Of a stretch of DNA of 64,000 nucleotides, positions 8,556-16,303 are shown one piece after another (position 1 is the stretch's first letter; each line of letters opens with the position of its first letter). The position numbers and the translations under genes are program-made. The notes under the pieces are model-generated. The model saw only the letters and a program-made list of their open reading frames with translations, had not been told where the DNA came from and made no database searches. Origin of the DNA: Geobacter sp. UBA2189 (GTDB lineage: Bacteria > Desulfobacterota > Desulfuromonadia > Geobacterales > Pseudopelobacteraceae); the NCBI GenBank assembly GCA_002328035.1, contig DCVL01000043.1, positions 146,857-210,856 of the forward strand, read 5' to 3'.

Positions 8556-9910
8556 CAGGAGCTCGGATTTACTGTGAGTACAAATACTTTTGAGGCAATA
8601 TTATCGTTGGAACCGGCAGCATCATTGTTATCACGGACATACAGAGTGAAGAAGTATACTCCCTGCGTAGAAGCAGCCGGTGTACCCGACAACGCCAGCC
8701 GATTGGGTGCCAGGGCAACCACCCCCCAACTGGCCTCAGGCAATGAGGCGCAGGTACCGGCAGGAGTGACCCGTATGGGAAGGGTTGGATTGGTGCTACT
8801 GAACGAGATGCCTGCCGGTAGCGGAGTAGCGGAAGTTGCTTCAATACACCAACGCATGGTACTTGCAGAGGTCGCTCCTCCATCAACTATTAAGTTTACT
8901 ACAGCTCCAGCTGTCGAGCTTGGATATGGGGAACCAACCGTTGCAGGCGGCAACTCATTATTCACAATCTTCAACTGCGCCCCCTGGCATCCAATCCTGC
9001 TTCGCAACTCATCCAGCGTTACCCAGCGGACGATGTCGTCGGTTCCAGCCGGGACAGTGATTGTGCCTGCAACCGCCCCTGATATTAACGGAGTGCCACC
9101 TATATTTACCTGCGTCGTTGCATCTTCGCCCTGATTCAGAATTACAAATGCGACGTTACTAACCGTTGCAACAGGGTCACTTGTTTGAACGGTAACTAAT
9201 GTCGTTTTGCGTCCACAAATCGTATCTTTTGTTGCAGAAGCAGGTGCAAGATTTGAATCATACAGATAAATAACGGTGCGTCCCCAAGCATCTGTCGGTC
9301 TTTTTGCAACACTGATGAAATCAGTTACACCTCCAAGTGTATCCGGCAACCTGTTATTACTTGCCGCCCAACCGGTTATAGCAGCCATATCAGATTCAAC
9401 TATTTCCCGGCTTTCCCTTACCTTACTCATAGTTGTGAGCGGGCCGATCATGCTACTGCCTAGACCTATCAACAGGCCAACGATAACCAGTACAATGGTC
9501 ATTTCTACCAAGGTAAAGCCTTTGGGACGCTGTATGTCTTCAATATGTGTCGCAATCGTTTGTATCAACTCTCTGGCGTTTTGAATGGTTTGGCTGGCAA
9601 GCGCTTCACTAACTGCGTGTATTGTCCCATAATCACCGGCATTTCTAAGGTCAAATGCGTCAATTACAGCACGGTGAAAGCAAGGGTCAAAAATACCGGA
9701 TTTGATATACTCTTTACCAAATGCGGAGATAACTGCCGAGTGCTTGGAAAAAGAGAGGCTTTTCGTGAGAAGCAGAGCTTCCAGTGCATAAAACATGGCA
9801 TAGTAGGCTCTGCTGGCAGCAAAATCCACGTAGTTGTCAGCCAGTAAATACTGGGCGGCCTCAGCGCTTTGTTTTGCCTTATCAAGTAACCCTGTTATTT
9901 CAGGGGTCAT
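8555..9910 (-). CDS. HEPN domain fused in frame to a type IV prepilin
   Basis: Residues 1-127 form a standard MNT-associated HEPN domain (SRAYYAMFYALEALLL, FDLRNAGDYG). The frame then runs without a stop into RPKGFTLVEMTIVLVIVGLL, a prepilin cleavage site (G131|F132, Glu at mature position 5) and pilin helix. A body of about 300 residues follows, ending in an Ig/cadherin-like region. No ATG lies between the two parts; a TTG at residue 114 has AGAGAG directly before it. If made as one chain, prepilin peptidase would release a 130-residue cytoplasmic HEPN leader. The start overlaps the MNT gene by four bases (ATGA). Confidence 0.85.
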   Translation of the reverse strand: MTPEITGLLDKAKQSAEAAQYLLADNYVDFAASRAYYAMFYALEALLLTKSLSFSKHSAVISAFGKEYIKSGIFDPCFHRAVIDAFDLRNAGDYGTIHAVSEALASQTIQNARELIQTIATHIEDIQRPKGFTLVEMTIVLVIVGLLIGLGSSMIGPLTTMSKVRESREIVESDMAAITGWAASNNRLPDTLGGVTDFISVAKRPTDAWGRTVIYLYDSNLAPASATKDTICGRKTTLVTVQTSDPVATVSNVAFVILNQGEDATTQVNIGGTPLISGAVAGTITVPAGTDDIVRWVTLDELRSRIGCQGAQLKIVNNELPPATVGSPYPSSTAGAVVNLIVDGGATSASTMRWCIEATSATPLPAGISFSSTNPTLPIRVTPAGTCASLPEASWGVVALAPNRLALSGTPAASTQGVYFFTLYVRDNNDAAGSNDNIASKVFVLTVNPSS

Positions 9911-10254
9911 AATGTGAGTCCCTCACGATGTATGTTCAAAATAAGAGGTGTTTTTGATTTTGTGTAGGTTGCGTAGTCCATCGGTACGATAGAAATCAGA
10001 GTGTCATGTTTAAGCGAAAGATCGCAAGCCACCGGCAGGTAGCGATTACGCTCGACCATCAAGTCCGGTAAATCAGTGAGTAACAACAACAGATCGAGGT
10101 CTGAGCCCTGTGTGTAATCTCCACGGGCATACGAACCGAACAGGATAAGTTCTTTCAGGCGGGTTGCATACAGTTGAGATAAACGATTCTTGGTTTCAGC
10201 AAGAGCCAGTATAACATCAGGTGGCATTTGGGGTGCTGTTGTCAGTGTATTCAT
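9907..10254 (-). CDS. MNT-type minimal nucleotidyltransferase
   Basis: This 115-residue protein is a DNA-polymerase-beta-like minimal nucleotidyltransferase, with GSYARGDYTQG at 40-50 followed by D52 and D54 (the GSX10DXD motif). In HEPN/MNT toxin-antitoxin pairs such proteins AMPylate the HEPN RNase and neutralise it. The next gene begins inside its last codons with a HEPN domain, so the pair is intact in order and coupling, but the HEPN is fused to a prepilin. It sits inside a pilin gene group, where TA modules are not expected. Confidence 0.88.
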   Translation of the reverse strand: MNTLTTAPQMPPDVILALAETKNRLSQLYATRLKELILFGSYARGDYTQGSDLDLLLLLTDLPDLMVERNRYLPVACDLSLKHDTLISIVPMDYATYTKSKTPLILNIHREGLTL

Positions 10255-10270
10255 AATTGCCCATTTTTAC

Positions 10271-10320
10271 TAGAATGAAACCTTTATGAGTAAATATTTT
10301 CATCAATTGGGTTCATTCTA
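10271..10320. promoter_or_regulatory. inverted repeat upstream of the MNT gene
   Basis: TAGAATGAA (10271-10279) is matched exactly by TTCATTCTA (10312-10320), with 32 bases between. It begins 17 bases before the MNT start codon. HEPN/MNT operons are often self-repressed, so this may be the operator. The rest of the gap to 10501 holds a CTTTGCG-rich stretch seen widely in bacterial intergenic DNA and no gene. Confidence 0.45.
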
Positions 10321-10501
10321 CCCCATTCAACCGGAAATTCAACTGTTCTTGCTGGTTGTGTCTTGCTGGTTGGTAGATTTTCTCTGCGTCTTTGTGCCTT
10401 GCCTTTGATCCTTTGCGTTAAACAGGTTTTAAAGGCTTTTTAACCCAAAGGTTTAAAGAGAGGCGCAAAGAGACGTCTGGAGACAAAAAAAGGGGGGCAA
10501 T

Positions 10502-10533
10502 AAAAAAGGGAGACCGTTTGGCCTCCCTTTTAT
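10502..10533 (-). terminator. intrinsic terminator after the major pilin-like gene
   Basis: Read on the minus strand, AAAAGGGAG pairs with CTCCCTTTT around a 10-base loop and is followed by T residues. It lies 16 bases after the stop codon at 10549, which separates this pilin from the MNT/HEPN-pilin unit downstream. Confidence 0.8.
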
Positions 10534-10548
10534 AAGAAGTTACAATCT

Positions 10549-11235
10549 TTAGAATGGACGATCAAAAACCCATACTGCACCGTAATTGTTGGTTGTGTTC
10601 CAAGCGATAGTTCCAACAAGCGCAGTACCTGAATTGTCCGCATCCCTTGTAGTTGGGTTAGCATTGTTAAAGACAGCGTTGGCTCTGTTGCCAGCAGCAG
10701 CCGCAAGCGGACCAGTATAGCCACCTCCGTTTATCAATGCCCTCAAGCGACCATATCCTGCATCTGCAGAGCCATCAAGTGAAGAGTCAAGTGACTGCAT
10801 CATCGCTAATGAATCACTATTCAAAACAGTATTACAGTTAACAGAAGGACAAATAAACATAGCATTTCTTGCCCCCCCAACAGTTGCGTTTACGTAACCA
10901 AAATATATCCAGTAAGATTGTCCACCAATTATAACTGGATTTTCAGGTGCATTGGTCATTGTGTTGGCAATCTCATTAATTGTTGAAAAACCGGCTGCCC
11001 TTTCTGCCGCATCATTGGCAATTGTACCGTTGCGTACACTATCACCAGGAAAACGTCCCAAACGATCCATATATGCATAGGTTAACGCATTCCATGTGTT
11101 TGCCGCACTAATTAGTTTTTTGGATCTGGCATTGGTAATCAGATCCTGCCCCTTAACCACCGCTCCTAAAATAATACCAATGATAATAAGCACAATGGCC
11201 ATTTCAACCAATGTAAAACCTTTGTTGCTACGCAT
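10549..11235 (-). CDS. type IV prepilin-like protein (MSHA-type pilin)
   Basis: This 228-residue prepilin has a six-residue leader (MRSNKG), then FTLVEMAIVLIIIGIILGAVV with Glu at mature position 5 and a Lys/Gly-Gln-Asp motif (VKGQDLI) after the helix. AGGAGG seven bases before the ATG at 11235 fixes the start; an upstream in-frame start would add 13 residues. Two Cys (ICPSVNCNT) could form a disulfide loop. It has its own terminator and faces mshN across a 235-base intergenic region that must hold promoters for both. It is probably the main shaft subunit or an abundant pseudopilin. Confidence 0.88.
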   Translation of the reverse strand: MRSNKGFTLVEMAIVLIIIGIILGAVVKGQDLITNARSKKLISAANTWNALTYAYMDRLGRFPGDSVRNGTIANDAAERAAGFSTINEIANTMTNAPENPVIIGGQSYWIYFGYVNATVGGARNAMFICPSVNCNTVLNSDSLAMMQSLDSSLDGSADAGYGRLRALINGGGYTGPLAAAAGNRANAVFNNANPTTRDADNSGTALVGTIAWNTTNNYGAVWVFDRPF

Positions 11236-11470
11236 GGTTAACCTCCTGTTTAATGTGCTATCAAATAAAAGCAATATAGCATCTGTCTATTACTTTTCGG
11301 CTAGATACATGAAAAACTCAAATAATGACAGGATTAAATTTATGCTTTTCATATTTTTACAAACTATTTGTTAAAGCTGTTATCATTAGCCTGAATTTAG
11401 ATTGACTTGGCAAGAGCCGCCTGCTATTCGGTTTTTCGCATACATTCAATAAATTACAGGTGTATATGAT

Positions 11471-12496
11471 ATGAGTATTCTGGCCAAGCTGCTTAAAAAA
11501 GGAAATTACCACCACGAAAGCGGTGAAATTCTGCCTGGTTTGAAGCAGGCCGTTCACTCTGCAAACCAAACACCAGACAAACGAAGACAAAGATATCTGT
11601 TTATCTCTCTGGCTGCAGCACTATTAGTTGCAGGCGGCGGTCTTTTGGCAGTCTACCTCCAGACCCGTACGCCAACGCAGCTCACAACAAAAAACCCATT
11701 ATTACAACAAGTTACAGTTGCACAGCAGGTTCAGCATCAGCCATCATCATCAAAAGCTGTTACCCCACCAGTTTCTATTATTGCCGCTGCAAAAGATTCT
11801 GAGCCTGAAAAACCAGTAAAAACCGCCACAAAAAAAACATCTACGAAGCTTTCAGGATCTGCGGTAAAGAAAGTTAAGGCTGACAAGGCAGATCATAAAA
11901 CCATGAAGGAAAACAGACCGGCTGCAAGGGATAGGGCAACCATAGATGCATGGCTGTTTGCAGCTCGTACAGCAGAAACAAGGCGTGACTATGCTAAGGC
12001 TATGACCATGTACCGGATGGTTCTTGAGGCTGAGCCACATAACTACCGGATTATGAACAACCTGGCCAGTATATGCCTTAATCTTGAGCTTTACGAAGAG
12101 GCGCTATCCTACGCAAACCAGGCATTAAAATTTAAATCGGATTATGTATCAGCCCTTGTAAACGGAGGCATTGCCCAGGGAAGGCTTGGTAATGAAATCA
12201 GCGCAAGGGGTATGCTGTCTCGGGCAGTGACCGTTGAACCGGCAAACAGAAACGCTCTGTATAATCTTGCATTGATGCAGGAAAGGGGAAACCTTGCAGA
12301 TGATGCATTTTCAACATGGAGAAGGCTTGCAGATACAGGCGATGCAAATGGCACTTCAGGTATGGCCCGTATCAATGAGAGAGCTGGGAAAAAAGGGGAT
12401 GCCATCCGTTTGTACAGAGAGGTTACAACTAATCCTGAAGCTGGGCAGAGATTGAAGGAGACTGCGAGAGAACGGATAGCTGTACTGGATCGTTAA
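11471..12496 (+). CDS. mshN: MshN-like TPR protein of the pilus machine
   Basis: The layout is a cytoplasmic N-terminus, one membrane helix at about 42-63, a Lys/Pro-rich linker to about residue 155, then TPR repeats to the C-terminus (for example NNLASICLNLELYEEALSYANQALKF). This matches MshN in MSHA systems, a periplasmic TPR protein thought to act as an assembly scaffold. It is transcribed toward the minus-strand msh genes, and its stop codon overlaps that of the MshM-like gene by four bases. There is no strong Shine-Dalgarno sequence before the ATG. Confidence 0.7.
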   Translation: MSILAKLLKKGNYHHESGEILPGLKQAVHSANQTPDKRRQRYLFISLAAALLVAGGGLLAVYLQTRTPTQLTTKNPLLQQVTVAQQVQHQPSSSKAVTPPVSIIAAAKDSEPEKPVKTATKKTSTKLSGSAVKKVKADKADHKTMKENRPAARDRATIDAWLFAARTAETRRDYAKAMTMYRMVLEAEPHNYRIMNNLASICLNLELYEEALSYANQALKFKSDYVSALVNGGIAQGRLGNEISARGMLSRAVTVEPANRNALYNLALMQERGNLADDAFSTWRRLADTGDANGTSGMARINERAGKKGDAIRLYREVTTNPEAGQRLKETARERIAVLDR

Positions 12497-13416
12497 AAAA
12501 GGCTTTTCCAGATTATAATCCCTGCCAACACAGAGACTCCAATACCGGTAGCTATCCAGATTGTCAATTGACTGGCCTTTTTTTTCTGCGCCTTCTTCTC
12601 ACGCTTTAAAACCTCTTCGGCAGCTATCAAAACCTGTCGTTCCTGAACTCCCGGCTTTCCTTCCAGAAATGCGGCCATAAGAGCTCGTGAGGCTATCAGG
12701 TTTATTAATCTGGGTATGCCGCCAGACAGTTTATGTATGCTGTCAAGGCCAGTTTTGTCGAAGCAGGCCGCTACGCTGGCACCAGCCCGCATCAGTCGTG
12801 TAGCCAGATAATCTGCAGTGCCTCCCTGCGGAAGAGGAGACAGCGATGCCCTTACTGAGATCCTCTGATCAAGCTGCCTGAACCGTTCCGTTTCAAGCTT
12901 GTTAGCAAGTTCCGGCTGCCCTACCAGGATAATCTGTAGCAACTTCTCCCGCTCTGTCTCAAGATTTGAAAGCAGGCGCAGCTCTTCAAGGGTTTCATCT
13001 GGCAGTTGCTGCGCCTCATCCACAACGATTACAACCTTCCTACCATTCTTTGCATGTTCAAGCAGAAAATCCCTGAACTCCTTTAGCATATCATTTTTGT
13101 TGCCTGATAGCGGATAGATGACGCCGAGGTCATCAAGCAGAGCCTGTAGAAACTCCTCTGGACTTAGACGCGGTGTCATAATCAGGGCAATCTCAGCTTG
13201 TTCCTGCCACTTATTTATAAATATTCTTAAAAGTGTAGTCTTGCCGGTTCCAGGTTCTCCGGTCAGAAGGCAGAAACCTTCCTTGTTGTTAAGCGTGTAA
13301 TCAAGTGATAACAGGGCATTGGCATGTTCGTGGGAGGGGTAATAATAAGCCGGATCAGGAGTAAGTCTGAATGGATCGTCTTTCAGGCCGAAAAAATCAA
13401 GATAGGTGGCGCTCAT
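12493..13416 (-). CDS. mshM: ExeA/MshM-like AAA ATPase
   Basis: This is an AAA+ ATPase of the ExeA/GspA/MshM group, which helps multimerise or place the secretin. Walker A is GEPGTGKTT at 53-61 and Walker B is VVIVVDEAQ at about 129-137. The protein starts with the family signature YLDFFGLKDDPFRLTPDP. One membrane helix ends the chain (about 284-305), after a Lys-rich stretch. At 307 residues it lacks the periplasmic peptidoglycan-binding tail of full ExeA. It is the last gene of the msh operon, five bases after mshG. Confidence 0.85.
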   Translation of the reverse strand: MSATYLDFFGLKDDPFRLTPDPAYYYPSHEHANALLSLDYTLNNKEGFCLLTGEPGTGKTTLLRIFINKWQEQAEIALIMTPRLSPEEFLQALLDDLGVIYPLSGNKNDMLKEFRDFLLEHAKNGRKVVIVVDEAQQLPDETLEELRLLSNLETEREKLLQIILVGQPELANKLETERFRQLDQRISVRASLSPLPQGGTADYLATRLMRAGASVAACFDKTGLDSIHKLSGGIPRLINLIASRALMAAFLEGKPGVQERQVLIAAEEVLKREKKAQKKKASQLTIWIATGIGVSVLAGIIIWKSLF

Positions 13417-13421
13417 CCTGG

Positions 13422-14639
13422 CTATCCTTTGCCAACTTTAGAAACAAGGTCATAAACCGGTAGCAGAAGTCCGCTGATTATAACCGCAAACAGTATGCCG
13501 ACTATTGTAATTACAAGGGGCTCAATAATCTTGCCCAGTTTTTCTGAAACATCATCAAGTTTTTTAAGGTAGTGCGATGCCAGAAAGCCAAACTGATCAT
13601 CAAGAGTACCGCTGCTCTCGCCAACTCCTATCAAACGAACCATCAGTGGCGGAAATACGTTCTGACGCTTGAGGGAATCTGCAATGGTACTGCCGTAGGT
13701 AATCTCTTCCCTGATTGAAGCTATCGAACGCTTGAATACGTCATTACCCATAACCTCGGATACTATTCCAAATGTCCTGTCCACCGTCAATCCTGAAACA
13801 ATAAGTATCCTCATCTGTTCAGCAAACAAGGCCAGCAGGCGGTTATACTCTATCAGCTTGTATATCGGAAATTTCAGCTTAATTGTATCTACAACGTAAC
13901 GGCCACGGTCGGTGCGTTGCATAAGCTTGATTGTAAAAAAAACAAGCGCCGGAATTATTATCCCCATATACCAGAAACGCTGGGAAATATTGCTGGCCAC
14001 AATAAGCATTCTGGTCAGAAGCGGAAGTTTTACCCCAAGTCCTTTGAGTGTGTCTATGATTTTTGGCAGGACATATATCATCCAGAAGGCAAGGGCGCCC
14101 AGAGTGGTTACAATGGCAAAGGCTGGATAGATAAGAGCCCTCTTGATTGATGAGGAGAGGTCTTCCATCCTCTGAAGATGTTCTGCAACATCCGCCAGAC
14201 TTTTTTCAAACCGGCCTGTCTCTTCGCCAACTCTTACCAGCCTCCTGAACACTTCAGGAAAGATCTTTGAATGCTGTTCAAGAGCATCTGAAAAACTGGT
14301 GCCCTGTTCAACGCTCTGTTTTATCTCAGCCAGCACAGCCTGCAGGGTAGTGTTGGTGATGGCACTGCCAATATCACTTAATGCAGTCAATAATGGAATT
14401 CCAGCTCCAACCATAACAGAGATATTATTCGCGAGGTCAATTACTTCTATCCGTTTAACTCTGCGTTGTCCAAGAATAGCCCCTATTTTTGAAAAGAACT
14501 CCGAGCTTTGCGATATCCTGAGGATATAGAACCCACGAGAGATTAGTGTTTCGGATGCATCCTCAATATTTTCCGCTTCAACCGTACCTTTAACGGTCTT
14601 GCCGGAAGTTTCAACAGCCTGATAGACAAACAGGCTCAT
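13422..14639 (-). CDS. mshG: GspF/PilC/MshG inner-membrane platform protein
   Basis: This polytopic inner-membrane platform protein couples the ATPase to pilin insertion. The 405-residue length and duplicated T2SF domains fit the family: one domain at about 65-190, the second at about 270-395, each followed by membrane helices (AFAIVTTLGALAFWMIYVL; VITIVGILFAVIISGLLLP). The motif RVGEETGRFEKSLADVAEH is typical. Its start overlaps the end of mshE by four bases, so the two are made together. Confidence 0.92.
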   Translation of the reverse strand: MSLFVYQAVETSGKTVKGTVEAENIEDASETLISRGFYILRISQSSEFFSKIGAILGQRRVKRIEVIDLANNISVMVGAGIPLLTALSDIGSAITNTTLQAVLAEIKQSVEQGTSFSDALEQHSKIFPEVFRRLVRVGEETGRFEKSLADVAEHLQRMEDLSSSIKRALIYPAFAIVTTLGALAFWMIYVLPKIIDTLKGLGVKLPLLTRMLIVASNISQRFWYMGIIIPALVFFTIKLMQRTDRGRYVVDTIKLKFPIYKLIEYNRLLALFAEQMRILIVSGLTVDRTFGIVSEVMGNDVFKRSIASIREEITYGSTIADSLKRQNVFPPLMVRLIGVGESSGTLDDQFGFLASHYLKKLDDVSEKLGKIIEPLVITIVGILFAVIISGLLLPVYDLVSKVGKG

Positions 14640-16288
14640 CCAGCCACCCGCATCACTTCTGCAAGTGTGGTTATACCTTCGGCAGCCTTCATAATTCCGT
14701 CATGCTGAAGAGCCACTGTGCCGTTTGCCAGAGCATGTTCCATAATGGTTCCGGTAGAGGCGCCATCATAGATAAGCTGCCTTATAGTATTATCAACGAC
14801 CAACACCTCACAGATAGAGACCCTGCCACTGAAACCGCTGTTTCCGCACTTGGAACAGCCTACTCCGCGAAGACCGGTTTTTTTCTCAATCTTGTGCTGT
14901 CTGAACAGCTCCAGTTCATCGTGCGACAAGCCATATTCCTCAGTGCAGTATTTACAGTTCTTACGAACCAGGCGCTGAGCCACAATGGCTACCAGCGCAG
15001 AAGAGAGCAGGAATGTATCCACTTTAAGATCAAGCAGGCGAGGCACCGCTGTTACAGCATCGTTTGTATGCAGGGTAGACAGAACCAGGTGACCGGTTAT
15101 TGCAGCTCTTACAGCCATCTGCGCTGTTTCTTCATCACGAATCTCACCAAGCAGCATCACATCCGGATCCTGACGCATAAAACTTCGGGCAGCAGAAGCA
15201 AATTCATACCCCGCCTTTTCATTTACCTGCGTCTGTTTCACAAAACTCAAACGATATTCAACAGGATCCTCAACAGTCAGGACATTTCTTTCCAAGCGGT
15301 TCAATTCACGCAGGGCAGCATAAAGGGTTGTGGTCTTGCCACTGCCGGTAGGCCCTACAATAAGTATGATACCGTAAGATTTATTAAACAGACGGCGAAC
15401 CTGATGAACTATTGAAGCATTAAAACCAAGCGCCTCAAGACGCAACAATGGGCCTGCTCCGGCCAGAAGTCGCAGCACCAGGTTTTCACCAAATATAGAG
15501 GGGATGGTTGAAACCCTGACCTCAAAATTTTTGGAAAGAAATGAGTGCGAAAAGGATCCATCCTGGGGAAGTCGCTGTTCAGCAATATCAAGTTGTCCTA
15601 GTATCTTTATACGGGAGACTATTCCGGCATGCACCTGTTTCTGAATGCAGTGCCCATGCTGTAGAACACCGTCAATACGGTAAAATACATTGGTTACATC
15701 CTCTGTTGGTGAAATATGGATATCAGTTGCCTGTTTACGGATACCGTCGACCATAATCAGTTCAACCAGCTCCGCAATGGTACTGCCTGGGATAGTGCCG
15801 GTTATCTGGCGCAACTGGGCGATTATCTCCTGCATTCTCTTCTGGATTGGATGGGTGATGAAATAATAGGACTTTTCAAGGGTTGTCTGGTAGTGATCGT
15901 GATCAACCAGATAGACCCTGGGCTGCTTTCCTGTAAGCTTTGTAGCAGTATCAACGGCAACTATATTACTGGGATTTGTAATCCCTATTGTCATCCTTCC
16001 ATCTTCCAGGTAGAGAGGTATCATCCCTATCTTTTCAGCCGTATCCTTTGGTATAAGACGAAGAGCCTCTTCATCCGGTTCAACATCGGTAAGATCCAGA
16101 TACTCAAGTCCACTCTGAACAGCAATGGTTCTGGCAAACTCCGGCGCCGTTATAAACCCCAGCTTTATAAGCAGATCACCCAAAATAGCTCCGGTAACCT
16201 GCTGTTGTTCCAGAGCTATCTGAAGTTGCTTGGGAGTGAGAACCCCCTGAGATAAAAGCAGTTCACCTATCTTGATCGGTGCGGCCAT
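14636..16288 (-). CDS. mshE: GspE/PilB/MshE assembly ATPase with MshEN domain
   Basis: This extension ATPase has Walker A GPTGSGKTT at 312-320, an Asp box DPDVMLLGEIRD, the His box LSTLHTND, and a tetracysteine zinc site (CKYC ... CSKC). Residues 1-100 form an MshEN domain with two tandem motifs (IGELLLSQG..., LGDLLIKLG...). In Vibrio MshE this domain binds cyclic di-GMP and activates polymerisation. K6 stands where Arg is usual in the first motif, so binding needs testing. The window also encodes a diguanylate cyclase at 24.9 kb. Confidence 0.92.
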   Translation of the reverse strand: MAAPIKIGELLLSQGVLTPKQLQIALEQQQVTGAILGDLLIKLGFITAPEFARTIAVQSGLEYLDLTDVEPDEEALRLIPKDTAEKIGMIPLYLEDGRMTIGITNPSNIVAVDTATKLTGKQPRVYLVDHDHYQTTLEKSYYFITHPIQKRMQEIIAQLRQITGTIPGSTIAELVELIMVDGIRKQATDIHISPTEDVTNVFYRIDGVLQHGHCIQKQVHAGIVSRIKILGQLDIAEQRLPQDGSFSHSFLSKNFEVRVSTIPSIFGENLVLRLLAGAGPLLRLEALGFNASIVHQVRRLFNKSYGIILIVGPTGSGKTTTLYAALRELNRLERNVLTVEDPVEYRLSFVKQTQVNEKAGYEFASAARSFMRQDPDVMLLGEIRDEETAQMAVRAAITGHLVLSTLHTNDAVTAVPRLLDLKVDTFLLSSALVAIVAQRLVRKNCKYCTEEYGLSHDELELFRQHKIEKKTGLRGVGCSKCGNSGFSGRVSICEVLVVDNTIRQLIYDGASTGTIMEHALANGTVALQHDGIMKAAEGITTLAEVMRVAG

Positions 16289-16303
16289 AGCAGTTCTCCG
16301 AAA

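Noticed and set aside
10339..10480. Possible CRISPR-like or tandem repeats in the CTTTGCG-rich stretch
   Set aside because: Only short similar words, with no regular spacing or spacers.
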